This document shows, one piece after another, positions 9,972 to 18,290 of a DNA stretch of 64,000 bases. The position numbers and the translations under genes were made by a program. The notes beneath the pieces are model-generated. The model was not told the origin of the DNA and made no database searches. It saw only the letters and a list, made by a program, of their open reading frames with translations. Each line of letters opens with the position of its first letter. Position 1 is the stretch's first letter. The DNA is from an uncultured Oceanobacillus sp. (GTDB lineage Bacteria; Bacillota; Bacilli; Bacillales; Amphibacillaceae). Where the stretch lies: NCBI GenBank assembly GCA_938004015.1, contig CALKWU010000215.1:1-64000 (forward strand). The letters are read 5' to 3'.

Positions 9972-10751
9972 ATGAAACTTCTAGATCGAGCAAGAAAAAT
10001 CAATGCAATGTTACAAAAGTCAGCAGGAAAATCAGTGAATTTCAATGAAATGTCAGCAACTCTACGTGATGTAATAGGTGGTAATGTCTATATCGTAAGC
10101 AGAAGAGGTAAGCTTTTAGGTTTTGCCATCAGTCAAGAAATTGAGAACGAACGTATGAAAAAGATGTTGGAAGAAAGACAGTTCCCTGAAGAGTACACCC
10201 AAGGTTTGTACAATATCTATGAAACAACGGCAAACTTAGACATCAACAGTCCACATACTGTTTTCCCAGTGGAAAATAAAGATCTGTTCAAAGATGGTTT
10301 GACAACGATCGTTCCTATCCTTGGTGGTGGTGAACGCCTAGGTACGTTAGTCCTTGGACGTGTGGATGAAGAATTCAATGAAGATGACCTTCTCCTTGCA
10401 GAATATGGAGCCACTGTCGTCGGCATGGAAATCCTTCAAGAAAAAACAGAAGAAATTGAAATGGAAGCCAGAAGCAAAGCGGTTGTCCAAATGGCGATCA
10501 GTTCCCTCTCTTACAGTGAGTTGGAAGCGATCGACCACATTTTTGAAGAATTGAACGGAAGTGAAGGACTGCTCGTTGCAAGTAAAATTGCAGACCGTGT
10601 CGGAATCACCCGTTCCGTCATCGTCAACGCTTTACGAAAATTGGAAAGTGCCGGCGTTATCGAGTCCCGCTCTTTAGGAATGAAAGGAACATATATCAAA
10701 GTTCTGAACGACAAATTCCTTGTTGAACTTGAAAAACTACGTTCAAGATAA
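9972..10751 (+). CDS. codY: Global nutrient-responsive regulator CodY
   Basis: GTP- and branched-chain-amino-acid-sensing repressor. From ATG 9972 it is 259 residues, identical in length to B. subtilis CodY; an in-frame ATG at 9957 would overlap the SD GGAGGA (9959-9964). The N-terminal GAF domain (about 1-155) includes [11 protein letters not shown] and [16 protein letters not shown]. The C-terminal winged helix (about 168-259) has [20 protein letters not shown]. It is the last gene of its operon and lies directly upstream of fla/che, which CodY represses in B. subtilis. Confidence 0.98.
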   Translation: MKLLDRARKINAMLQKSAGKSVNFNEMSATLRDVIGGNVYIVSRRGKLLGFAISQEIENERMKKMLEERQFPEEYTQGLYNIYETTANLDINSPHTVFPVENKDLFKDGLTTIVPILGGGERLGTLVLGRVDEEFNEDDLLLAEYGATVVGMEILQEKTEEIEMEARSKAVVQMAISSLSYSELEAIDHIFEELNGSEGLLVASKIADRVGITRSVIVNALRKLESAGVIESRSLGMKGTYIKVLNDKFLVELEKLRSR

Positions 10752-10789
10752 GGATATTATGTTTGGGACTTGAAACGTAAATTTTAAAA

Positions 10790-10934
10790 GTCCGAACAAT
10801 CCATGCTAAACACCGGTTTTGTTGTAATGAATCAGCACGTATGGTGGAGCTCCGTACACGGGGCTCTGCCGAAAAGTGCTCTTTGACCGGATGACAATGA
10901 ATGAAGAATGGATTATTCGGATTTTTATTTTTTT
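10790..10934 (+). ncRNA. Candidate structured RNA or oversized codY terminator
   Basis: A 15-position outer stem pairs 10790-10804 (GTCCGAACAATCCAT) with 10908-10922 (ATGGATTATTCGGAT), with one mismatch and one G-U pair. Inside it are nested CCGGT/ACCGG (10813-10817 with 10886-10890), AGCAC/GTGCT (10834-10838 with 10876-10880) and a terminal hairpin of 12 pairs (10843-10854 with 10859-10870, loop TACA). The outer stem is followed by TTTTATTTTTTT. An ordinary terminator does not need about 100 bases of nested pairing, so a small RNA or a processed 3' UTR is possible. I could not match it to a known family and see no convincing own promoter. Confidence 0.55.
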
Positions 10935-11034
10935 AAATCAACTCATTGGAGAAAGTAAATATTCCTAATCGCAAATGCCTGATAACCATAAAAATCTATG
11001 TCTTCAGTATTAAATCCATATCAAAATCCCACCG

Positions 11035-11049
11035 ATTTTCTAGAAAATT
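11035..11049 (+). promoter_or_regulatory. CodY-box-like palindrome upstream of fla/che
   Basis: ATTTTCTAGAAAATT differs from the CodY box AATTTTCWGAAAATT at 3 of 15 positions and contains the perfect 14-base palindrome ATTTTCTAGAAAAT. It lies about 140 bases upstream of the fla/che -35 element. CodY repression of the fla/che promoter is established in B. subtilis; use of this particular site is inference. Confidence 0.45.
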
Positions 11050-11190
11050 CCTAGCAATAGAAAAAATAAAAAATCAAACTTTTTTCCAGTCATTTTTTGA
11101 TAATAGGAAAAATTATCGCTAAAAATTAAACTAAAAACCTAGTATCTTTTCATCATTTTGGTGAAAAACGCCGGAAAAACTCGAAAAAGA

Positions 11191-11219
11191 TAGACTTTAT
11201 TTTTGAATTAACTTACAAT
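11191..11219 (+). promoter_or_regulatory. Sigma-A-type promoter of the fla/che operon
   Basis: TAGACT (11191-11196), 17 bases, then TACAAT (11214-11219), preceded by A-rich sequence resembling an UP element. It is 69 bases before flgB and is the best -35/-10 pair in the intergenic region. Confidence 0.6.
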
Positions 11220-11287
11220 ATTCGTAGGTGTAAGTCATTATGTGACCGTGGTTTCGGTTTCTTTTTTAAACAGGAGGTCATGCTTTT

Positions 11288-11683
11288 ATGGCTTTATTTG
11301 GTAATATTATCACGAATTTGGAACGCTCACTTGATTATGCTGCGGCAAAAAATCGGGCGATTTCCAGCAATATTGCAAATGTCGATACCCCTGATTATAA
11401 GGCGAAAGATGTCGTATTTAAACAAGCTTTGAACGAGGCGATGAATCAATCGCTTGAAGCGAAGCGTACAGATGCCCGCCATATTCCTTTTTCCAACTCC
11501 AACTTATCAAGTTATCATGTGGTGACCCGAAACAACACGGTGTACAACCATAATGGCAATAATGTGGACATCGACAAAGAAATGACGGAGTTGGCAAAAA
11601 ACCAAATCTATTATCATAGTCTTATCGATCGATTGAATGGGAAGTTTAATAGTTTGCAAACGGTCATTAGGGGAGGGAGATGA
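11288..11683 (+). CDS. flgB: Flagellar basal-body rod protein FlgB
   Basis: Proximal rod subunit exported through the flagellar type III apparatus and polymerised on the MS ring. It is 131 residues. The N-terminal rod signature is YAAAKNRAISSNIANVDTPDYKAKDVVF (about residues 17-44; shown by key words ISSNIANVDTP). The C-terminal amphipathic helix contains VDIDKEMTELAKNQIYY. AGGAGG (11273-11278) precedes ATG 11288. First gene of the fla/che operon; its stop overlaps the flgC initiation region. Confidence 0.96.
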   Translation: MALFGNIITNLERSLDYAAAKNRAISSNIANVDTPDYKAKDVVFKQALNEAMNQSLEAKRTDARHIPFSNSNLSSYHVVTRNNTVYNHNGNNVDIDKEMTELAKNQIYYHSLIDRLNGKFNSLQTVIRGGR

Positions 11684-11685
11684 TC

Positions 11686-12138
11686 ATGTCCATCTTTTCC
11701 AGCATTAATACGAGTGCAAGTGGATTGACGGCACAGCGTTTACGCATGGATGTCGTTTCTTCAAATATCGCAAACAGTGAAACCACCCGTGCACGTGTAG
11801 ACGAAAATGGAGAATGGGAACCGTATCGGAGAAAATTGGTCACATTTCAAAGTGAAGGTAACAGTTTCCGTTCCCACTTGGAAGCCCAAAGGAATCAACG
11901 ATCTGAAACGTCAGATGTGAGAGCGTCTGTCATTACTGAGGATCGGGCGCCTTTCAGAATGGTGTACAATCCGGAACATCCCGATGCGGATGACATGGGA
12001 TATGTACGTATGCCGAATGTCGACCCGTTGAAAGAAATGGTCGATTTGATGAGTGCGACAAGATCTTATGAAGCAAATGTCACTGCATTGAACGCAAGTA
12101 AAGGAATGTTGATGAAAGCTCTCGAAATCGGCAAATAA
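11686..12138 (+). CDS. flgC: Flagellar basal-body rod protein FlgC
   Basis: Second proximal rod protein. From ATG 11686 it has 150 residues, the length of the B. subtilis protein; GGGAGG (11671-11676) is 9 bases away, whereas an in-frame ATG at 11680 is only 3 bases from it. The N-terminal rod motif is LRMDVVSSNIANSETTRA, and the conserved C-terminus reads PNVDPLKEMVDLMSATRSYEANVTALN. Both ends are the heptad-rich segments that coil together in the rod. Confidence 0.96.
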   Translation: MSIFSSINTSASGLTAQRLRMDVVSSNIANSETTRARVDENGEWEPYRRKLVTFQSEGNSFRSHLEAQRNQRSETSDVRASVITEDRAPFRMVYNPEHPDADDMGYVRMPNVDPLKEMVDLMSATRSYEANVTALNASKGMLMKALEIGK

Positions 12139-12161
12139 CAGACGAAAGGGTGTGAAAAAGA

Positions 12162-12461
12162 TTGAATATCCATTTTAACCCAAGTCCACAAATCCGACCA
12201 GAACGAACTCCTGTTTCTGAAACAAAACCGATTGAGGCACAGGCGAGTTTCGCCAATGTACTTAAAAATGCAATTAACAACGTCAACGATATGCAAATCG
12301 AGTCTGATCGAATGACGAATCAATTGGCTAGTGGACAAGCTACAGATTTACATAACGTGATGATAACGGCACAAAAAGCGAGTATCACACTCGAGACAAC
12401 TGTGCAAATACAGCAAAAAGTGATCGATGCTTACAATGAAATCATGAGGATGCAAGTGTGA
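12162..12461 (+). CDS. fliE: Flagellar hook-basal body protein FliE
   Basis: Adaptor between the MS ring (FliF) and the rod. It is 99 residues with conserved C-terminal segments SFANVLKNAINNVNDMQ, ATDLHNVMITAQKAS and QIQQKVIDAYNEIMRMQV. The start is TTG 12162, preceded by AAAGGGTG; there is no usable ATG in frame. The order flgB-flgC-fliE-fliF is the standard Bacillus arrangement. Confidence 0.95.
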   Translation: MNIHFNPSPQIRPERTPVSETKPIEAQASFANVLKNAINNVNDMQIESDRMTNQLASGQATDLHNVMITAQKASITLETTVQIQQKVIDAYNEIMRMQV

Positions 12462-12515
12462 TTTTTTTTCATCCGACAAAAAGCATTCGATTCATACGAG
12501 TTGATGGAGGATCTT

Positions 12516-14123
12516 ATGAAGGATAAGTATTTGAAATGGAAAGAATCGATTCAAGCTTTTTGGCAAGAACAATCAAAAAAACAAAAAATGATATATGTGG
12601 GGCTCGCTGCAAGTGGCCTTGTCCTTATTATCGGCATCTCCATCTTTTTGTTAACTTCCAGTGAAAGATTTGTTCCGTTATATTCAAATTTATCCATTCA
12701 AGAAACAAGTCAAATCAAAGCTGAATTGGACAGTAGAGGTGTCCCATATGAACTCGGTGATGGAGGGACGACGGTCAAAGTTCCGGAAAGTCAAGTCGAC
12801 GCACTGCTCGTCGAATTGGCTGGTCAGGGAATCCCCGACAGTGGGAATATCGATTATTCTTTCTTCAGTGAGAATGCGTCTTTTGGAATCACCGATAATG
12901 AATTCAATATGATGAAACTGGATGCTATGCAAACTGAATTGGCAAATTTGATCACGGGAATCGACGGAATCCAGAATGCGGAAGTGATGATCAATTTGCC
13001 GGAACAGTCTGTGTTCGTTGGAGATGAGATGGGGGAAGCATCTGCAGCAATTGTGCTCCAAACAGAACCGGGATATCAGTTTGAAGAACATCAAATTCGG
13101 GCATTGTATCATTTAGTATCAAAAGCCGTCCCTAATTTACCAGAAGAAAATATTGGAATTATGAACCAGTACTTTGAATATTTCGATTTGGACAATGGAT
13201 CCCATTACAGTTCACAAAACACCCATACATATCAACAAACGGTAAAAAAGGACGTAGAACGGGACATACAGCGCAGATTGCAGCAAATGCTCGGTGCGAT
13301 GATCGGACAAGATAACGTCATCGTTTCCGTCACCGCAGACATCGATTTCACACAGGAAAATCGAGTGGAAGAGCTCGTTGAACCGGTGGATATCGAAAAT
13401 GTGGAAGGACTCCCTGTCAGTTTGGAGACGATCCAAGAGTCATACAGCGGTAACCCACCAGAAGGCGGTGTGGTAGGAACCGGTGAAGAAGATGTAGCGA
13501 ACTATCCTGGTGCCGCAACTGGTGAAAGCGGCGATTATGAATTCGACAAAGAAACGATCAATTATGAATTTAATCGGATTAGGAGGGAAATTGTCGAGAG
13601 TCCATATAAAATCCGCGATCTCGGCATTCAAGTAGCCGTGGATAACGTCAGAAGTGTGGATGGAGATGATGTCGAGTATTTGACATTGCAAGAACAAAGT
13701 GCAGTGGAGGATGGGATAGCGTCCATACTTGAGTCAATCCTCAATACTTCCATCGATACCGAGACTTACGGTGAAGTGGAGGCCGAAGAAAAATTCTCCA
13801 TTGTTTTCCAAGAGTTTTCAAGCCATCCGATTGCCGATGATGGAGAAACGTCCACTATCCCTACATGGCTTTACATCGTTGGTGGTGTATTGCTTGCGGC
13901 AATCATCCTGCTCGTCATCTTATTGATCCGTAATCGCCGGACGGAAGATGAAGATGTGATTGAAGAGGTGACCGTCCAAGACTTCACGACGGAAGAAGTA
14001 CCGGATTTGCCTGAACAAGAACAATCGGATGAAATGATCAGGCGCAAACAATTGGAGAAATTGGCTCAAGAGAAACCGGAAGAGTTCGCCAAGTTGTTGA
14101 GAAGTTGGATTGGTGAAGATTAG
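12516..14123 (+). CDS. fliF: Flagellar MS-ring protein FliF
   Basis: Membrane ring around which the export gate and C-ring assemble. It is 535 residues from ATG 12516 (GGAGG at 12506-12510), compared with 536 in B. subtilis; in-frame TTG 12501 and ATG 12504 overlap the SD. There is one membrane helix near residues 25-47 and one near 450-472. The periplasmic ring-building domains contain GIPDSGNIDYSFF and AEVMINLPEQSVF. The cytoplasmic C-terminus, which binds FliG, ends EEFAKLLRSWIGED. Confidence 0.97.
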   Translation: MKDKYLKWKESIQAFWQEQSKKQKMIYVGLAASGLVLIIGISIFLLTSSERFVPLYSNLSIQETSQIKAELDSRGVPYELGDGGTTVKVPESQVDALLVELAGQGIPDSGNIDYSFFSENASFGITDNEFNMMKLDAMQTELANLITGIDGIQNAEVMINLPEQSVFVGDEMGEASAAIVLQTEPGYQFEEHQIRALYHLVSKAVPNLPEENIGIMNQYFEYFDLDNGSHYSSQNTHTYQQTVKKDVERDIQRRLQQMLGAMIGQDNVIVSVTADIDFTQENRVEELVEPVDIENVEGLPVSLETIQESYSGNPPEGGVVGTGEEDVANYPGAATGESGDYEFDKETINYEFNRIRREIVESPYKIRDLGIQVAVDNVRSVDGDDVEYLTLQEQSAVEDGIASILESILNTSIDTETYGEVEAEEKFSIVFQEFSSHPIADDGETSTIPTWLYIVGGVLLAAIILLVILLIRNRRTEDEDVIEEVTVQDFTTEEVPDLPEQEQSDEMIRRKQLEKLAQEKPEEFAKLLRSWIGED

Positions 14124-14136
14124 GAGGAAATGACTG

Positions 14137-15150
14137 ATGGCTAGACCGAAAAATAGATTGACCGGAAAACAGAAAGCAGCGATTCTATTGATATCGCTCG
14201 GTCCAGATGTTTCCGCCCAAGTGTATAAACATTTGACGGAAGAAGAAATCGAGAAGCTAAGTCTGGAAATTTCATCCGTAAAAAAAGTGGACGCTGAACT
14301 GAAAGAAGAAATCATCGAACAATTCCACCAAATTGTCGTTGCTCAAGATTATATAACCCAAGGCGGGATCGGCTATGCCAAAACGGTGCTCGAAAAAGCC
14401 TTTGGAAAACAAGAAGCCGCATCCATCATCAATCGCCTTACCTCCTCTTTACAGGTAAGGCCCTTTGATTTTGCAAGAAGAGCCGACCCGCAGCAAGTGC
14501 TCAATTTCATTCAAAATGAGCATCCGCAAACGATCGCTTTAGTACTTTCCTATTTGGATCCGGAACAGGCAGGGCAAATTTTGTCCGAATTGCCACAAGA
14601 GATGCAAGCGGAAGTGGCGAGGAGAATTGCGACGATGGACTCGACATCTCCGGAAATCATCAGCCAAGTGGAGCGGGTGCTTGAAAGCAATTTATCTGCT
14701 TCATTGACGGAGGATTACACTCAAACCGGTGGAATCCAAGCTGTAGTGGAAGTGCTGAATGGCGTGGATCGGAGTACGGAGCGTACGATTCTCGATACAT
14801 TGGAGGCGCAAGATCCGGAACTTGCGGATGAAATCAAGAAACGGATGTTCGTCTTTGAAGATATTGTCATTCTTGACAACCGGGCAATCCAACGTGTCAT
14901 TCGCGAAGTGGAAAACGAAGATCTTCGCCTTGCTCTTAAAGCTGCCAGCGACGAAGTGAAAGAAGTCATTTTCAACAACATGTCGACTCGAATGGCGGAA
15001 ACATTCAAAGAAGAAATGGAATATATGGGTCCGGTACGGCTGCGTGATGTGGAAGAGGCGCAACAACGGATTGTCGCCACCATCCGTCGCTTGGACGAAA
15101 TCGGTGAGATTGTCATCGCCCGTGGCGGAGGTGACGATATCATTGTCTAA
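14137..15150 (+). CDS. fliG: Flagellar motor switch protein FliG
   Basis: C-ring protein that binds FliF through its N-terminus and contacts the MotA stator through its C-terminus. It is 337 residues. It contains the middle-domain FliM-binding EHPQT motif (NEHPQTIALVLSYLDPE) and the C-terminal torque helix region with FVFEDIVILDNRAIQRVIREV, whose charged residues face MotA. ATG 14137 follows TAGGAGGAAATGACTG. The stop overlaps the fliH start region. Confidence 0.97.
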   Translation: MARPKNRLTGKQKAAILLISLGPDVSAQVYKHLTEEEIEKLSLEISSVKKVDAELKEEIIEQFHQIVVAQDYITQGGIGYAKTVLEKAFGKQEAASIINRLTSSLQVRPFDFARRADPQQVLNFIQNEHPQTIALVLSYLDPEQAGQILSELPQEMQAEVARRIATMDSTSPEIISQVERVLESNLSASLTEDYTQTGGIQAVVEVLNGVDRSTERTILDTLEAQDPELADEIKKRMFVFEDIVILDNRAIQRVIREVENEDLRLALKAASDEVKEVIFNNMSTRMAETFKEEMEYMGPVRLRDVEEAQQRIVATIRRLDEIGEIVIARGGGDDIIV

Positions 15151-15895
15151 AATCATCAAAAGAAACAATCTGCCGAGAAGGGAAATAAAAATCAAACCGG
15201 TTCCTGTCAAAAGCGTACAAACGTCCAAGGGAAATGAAGAACAAGCATTACAGAACACGTTGACGAAGATTGAACAAGCCAAACTTGAGCTTCAGCAACT
15301 TGAAGCAAAGAAAAACAATTTGTTGCAACAAGTCGAAAATGAAATCGAACAAAAAAAAGCGGCGTGGGAACAAGAAAAAGACGTTTTGATTAAACAAGCG
15401 AAGGAAGAAGGATTCCAAGCCGGTTACGAGGACGGAAAACGCGCCAGTTTCGAACAATACAAATCGTTGTTGGATGAAGCGAATAGAATTGTCGATCTTG
15501 TGAAAGTCGACTACCAAAAGACGTTGGAGCAGACGGAAGATGTAATCATTGAACTAGCGATACATACGGCAGAAAAAATTTTGGACCAACAGCTGAAAGA
15601 TGAACCAAGCAAATTCACCCATATTGTTAAAACGGCTTTAAAAGAAATCAAAGACCAATCCGTCGTTTCCATCTATTTGCATCCGGCAAATTATGAAATC
15701 GTCCTCGAACAAAAAGCGGAATTGAAGAAGATGCTCGAAACGGATACGAAACTGTCGCTTTACATCAATGACGAATTGGCTGAGAACAGCTGTGTCATCA
15801 AACATCCTTTCGGGGAAATCGATGCTTCTGTCGATACACAGTTGGAAGCGATCCGTAATGTATTGAAAGATTTGACAATGGAGCAAGAACAATGA
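15143..15895 (+). CDS. fliH: Flagellar export regulator FliH
   Basis: Stator-like regulator of the FliI ATPase. The frame is open far into fliG, but TTG 15143 has GGAGGTGA at 15127-15134 with 8-base spacing and gives MSKIIKRNN, so the product is 250 residues and overlaps fliG by 8 bases. A long glutamine/glutamate/lysine-rich coiled coil (about residues 30-100) precedes the globular FliH/YscL domain with AIHTAEKILDQQL and HPFGEIDASVDTQLEAI. It is somewhat longer than B. subtilis FliH (208). The start choice is less certain than the gene. Confidence 0.9.
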   Translation: MSKIIKRNNLPRREIKIKPVPVKSVQTSKGNEEQALQNTLTKIEQAKLELQQLEAKKNNLLQQVENEIEQKKAAWEQEKDVLIKQAKEEGFQAGYEDGKRASFEQYKSLLDEANRIVDLVKVDYQKTLEQTEDVIIELAIHTAEKILDQQLKDEPSKFTHIVKTALKEIKDQSVVSIYLHPANYEIVLEQKAELKKMLETDTKLSLYINDELAENSCVIKHPFGEIDASVDTQLEAIRNVLKDLTMEQEQ

Positions 15896-17211
15896 TGTTG
15901 GAAAAATACCTTCTTGCAATCGAAAATGCCGATGCATATAAACGGTATGGAAAAGTTTCCAGAGTGGTCGGAATCATGATTGAATCGCAAGGACCGGAGG
16001 CGAATATCGGTGAAGTTTGTTACATCCATTCCGCAACGAAAAAGCGTGAACCGATACTGGCAGAAGTCGTAGGATTCAATAATGAAAAAATCATCCTCAT
16101 GCCTTACAGTGAAGTAACGGAAATCGGTCCTGGTTGTTTGGTCGAATCAACAGGGAAACCATTGACGATCAAAGTCGGTAGAGGGTTGATCGGCTCGGTT
16201 GTCGACTCCTTGGGCAATCCGTTGGACGGTTCCCCGTTACCGAAGGGTTTATCCAATTATTTGACGGAACAATCTCCGCCTAATCCCTTGGAACGTCCGC
16301 CCATCCATGAGGCATACCAAGTCGGTGTAAAAGTGATCGATTCCTTGCTTACGATGGGAAAAGGGCAAAGGGTCGGATTGTTCGCAGGTAGTGGTGTAGG
16401 AAAAAGCACCTTGCTTGGAATGATCGCCCGAAACAGTAGTGCGGACATCAACGTTATCGCTTTAATAGGGGAACGTGGCAGAGAAGTCCGTGAATTCATT
16501 GAAAAAGACCTCGGCTCGGATGGTTTGAAAAAATCGATTGTCGTTGTCGCCACTTCGGATCAACCAGCTTTGATGAGGATTAAAGGAGCTTATACCGCAA
16601 CTGCCATCAGTGAGTATTTCCGGGATTTAGGTTTTCAAGTCAATCTGATGATGGACTCCATCACAAGGGTGGCGATGGCGCAAAGGGAAATCGGACTTGC
16701 CGTCGGAGAGCCACCGACGACGAAAGGCTACACCCCATCGGTATTTTCCATATTGCCTAAATTATTGGAAAGGACAGGGACGAATTCCAAAGGAGCAATT
16801 ACAGCCTTTTACACTGTGTTGGTTGACGGAGATGACATGAATGAACCGATAGCCGATGCGGTGCGTGGAATATTGGATGGCCACTTTGTCATGGACCGGA
16901 AACTCGCCGAACGAGGGCAATATCCGGCAATCAATGTGTTGAAATCAATCAGCCGGGTCATGGATCAAGTTGCGAGCGATGAACATATCGCTTTGGCCCA
17001 AGAAATCCGATCATTACTGGCGGTATATGAAGAAAACAGTGAACTGATTAACATTGGCGCTTATAAAAAAGGCTCCAACCAAGAAATCGATCAGGCGATC
17101 ACTTATTATCCGAAAATCCAAAAATTCTTGAAACAAGGGACCCACGAATATAAAACGTTGGATGAAGCGATCGAACTCATGGATCGATTAATTAATGGAG
17201 GAATGTCCTAA
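15892..17211 (+). CDS. fliI: Flagellar export ATPase FliI
   Basis: F1-beta-like ATPase of the flagellar type III exporter. It is 439 residues. Walker A is FAGSGVGKSTLLGMI (about residues 164-178); other ATP-synthase-like motifs are ALIGERGREVREF and MMDSITRVAMAQREIGL. YTPSVFSILPKLLERTG is typical of the family. It overlaps fliH by 4 bases (ATGA) and its stop overlaps the fliJ start (TAATG). Two ATGs at 15892 and 15895 are both possible. Confidence 0.98.
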   Translation: MMLEKYLLAIENADAYKRYGKVSRVVGIMIESQGPEANIGEVCYIHSATKKREPILAEVVGFNNEKIILMPYSEVTEIGPGCLVESTGKPLTIKVGRGLIGSVVDSLGNPLDGSPLPKGLSNYLTEQSPPNPLERPPIHEAYQVGVKVIDSLLTMGKGQRVGLFAGSGVGKSTLLGMIARNSSADINVIALIGERGREVREFIEKDLGSDGLKKSIVVVATSDQPALMRIKGAYTATAISEYFRDLGFQVNLMMDSITRVAMAQREIGLAVGEPPTTKGYTPSVFSILPKLLERTGTNSKGAITAFYTVLVDGDDMNEPIADAVRGILDGHFVMDRKLAERGQYPAINVLKSISRVMDQVASDEHIALAQEIRSLLAVYEENSELINIGAYKKGSNQEIDQAITYYPKIQKFLKQGTHEYKTLDEAIELMDRLINGGMS

Positions 17212-17657
17212 TGTCACAGACTGTATCTTTGTCCAAAGTGCTGAATGTAAGGGAAAATGAAAAAAAAATGGCACAAAAAGCCTACATCAGTTCCCGAGAT
17301 ATTTTTGAAGAAGTGGCGACCAAACTCTATCATGCCTTGAAGAAGAAAGAAGAGGCAGAAGCCGCTTACGATCAATTCATCCAGAAACAAACATCGATCG
17401 AAAGGATCAGGGAACAGATATCCTATATCGAAAAACTGAATCAAGAAATCATCCATTTGCAAAACCAATACCAACTTGCCAGAAACGAAATGGAACAAAA
17501 ACAAGAAGTATTGACGGACGCATACATAGAAGTGAAAAAATTCGAATCCATCATTGAAAAACGGAAACGGCAAGAAGCGGAAAAAACGGCGCGGATGGAA
17601 AACATGTTTATGGATGAAATATCGATCAATCAATTTTTGAACAATAAAAACAGGTGA
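17211..17657 (+). CDS. fliJ: Flagellar export chaperone FliJ
   Basis: A 148-residue, almost wholly coiled-coil protein rich in K, E and Q. It contains LNVRENEKKMAQKAYISS and a long helical pair, as expected of FliJ, which sits in the FliI hexamer like the gamma subunit of F1. Identification rests on position (fliH-fliI-fliJ) and fold character more than on invariant residues. It begins within the fliI stop codon. Confidence 0.92.
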   Translation: MSQTVSLSKVLNVRENEKKMAQKAYISSRDIFEEVATKLYHALKKKEEAEAAYDQFIQKQTSIERIREQISYIEKLNQEIIHLQNQYQLARNEMEQKQEVLTDAYIEVKKFESIIEKRKRQEAEKTARMENMFMDEISINQFLNNKNR

Positions 17658-17662
17658 GTGAA

Positions 17663-18256
17663 ATGGCAGATACGAAGCAAACAGAAAAAAAGAAAATGAA
17701 TCCCATCCTTTGGTTTTTGTTCGCCATTGTCATTCCTGTTTCCATCGTCCTTGTCATCATTTTCGTCATTTTGAGTTTGGCCGGATTCAACGTATTGGAT
17801 TGGACAAGGGAAAAAGGCAGCGAACTTCCTGTTGTTTCAAATTTCGTTTCCAGTCCGGAGGAAGTCGCAATAGAAGAAGAGATTTCCCGCTTAGAAGAAG
17901 AATTGGAAATGAAGGATGAAGAAATCGAACAATTGGAATTCACAATAGACGAATTGGAAGATGAAATCGTCCATCTGGAACAGGAAATTTCCAGTCAAGA
18001 AGAAATCATCGCAAATTTCGAGGCTGAAGAGACCGATGAAGAAGATGGCGAAGAAACAGATAATGATAGTTTGTCAGAAATGGCAAAAACGTTTGAAGAA
18101 ATGAAAGCAAAAGGAGCGGCACAAATTCTCGAAAACATGACAGAAGAAGAAGTGGTCATCATTATGCGTGAGCTTCCGAACGATGTACGTGGGGACATTT
18201 TGGAAGCGATGGATGCAGAAATCGCCGCATCGATTGCCGCCCAGCTCATGAATTGA
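17663..18256 (+). CDS. ylxF: YlxF, membrane-anchored MgtE-N-domain protein
   Basis: A 197-residue protein with an N-terminal membrane helix (about residues 14-40, ILWFLFAIVIPVSIVLVIIF), an acidic coiled coil (about 65-120) and a C-terminal MgtE-N-like domain with ILENMTEEEVVIIMRELPNDVRGDILEAMD. The architecture resembles MotE-type chaperones. ATG 17663 with AGGTGA (17652-17657) is preferred over GTG 17654. It lies between fliJ and fliK in all related operons. The exact role is not settled. Confidence 0.85.
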   Translation: MADTKQTEKKKMNPILWFLFAIVIPVSIVLVIIFVILSLAGFNVLDWTREKGSELPVVSNFVSSPEEVAIEEEISRLEEELEMKDEEIEQLEFTIDELEDEIVHLEQEISSQEEIIANFEAEETDEEDGEETDNDSLSEMAKTFEEMKAKGAAQILENMTEEEVVIIMRELPNDVRGDILEAMDAEIAASIAAQLMN

Positions 18257-18284
18257 GGTGATGAATCACCTTGAAAGGAGGTGA
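18256..18284 (+). promoter_or_regulatory. Competing hairpins over the fliK SD
   Basis: AGGTGAT-GA-ATCACCT (18256-18271) is a 7-bp hairpin. The same TCACCT (18266-18271) can instead pair with AGGTGA (18279-18284), which is part of the fliK SD AAAGGAGGTGA. The two folds exclude each other, one freeing and one hiding the SD. Whether this controls fliK is inference. Confidence 0.35.
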
Positions 18285-18290
18285 GAGCAC

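Larger units (their letters stand above)
10752..11287 (+). other. codY-flgB intergenic region
   Basis: 536 bases without a gene. It holds, in order, a large nested fold ending in a T-run (10790-10934), a CodY-box-like palindrome (11035-11049), the fla/che sigma-A promoter (11191-11219), an approximately 65-base leader and the flgB SD AGGAGG. I looked for a sigma-D promoter (TAAA, 15 bases, GCCGATAT) and found none. Confidence 0.8.

Noticed and set aside
11151..11177. GCCGGAAA at about 11170 as a sigma-D -10 element for fla/che
   Set aside because: There is no TAAA at the required distance upstream and the -10 match is incomplete.
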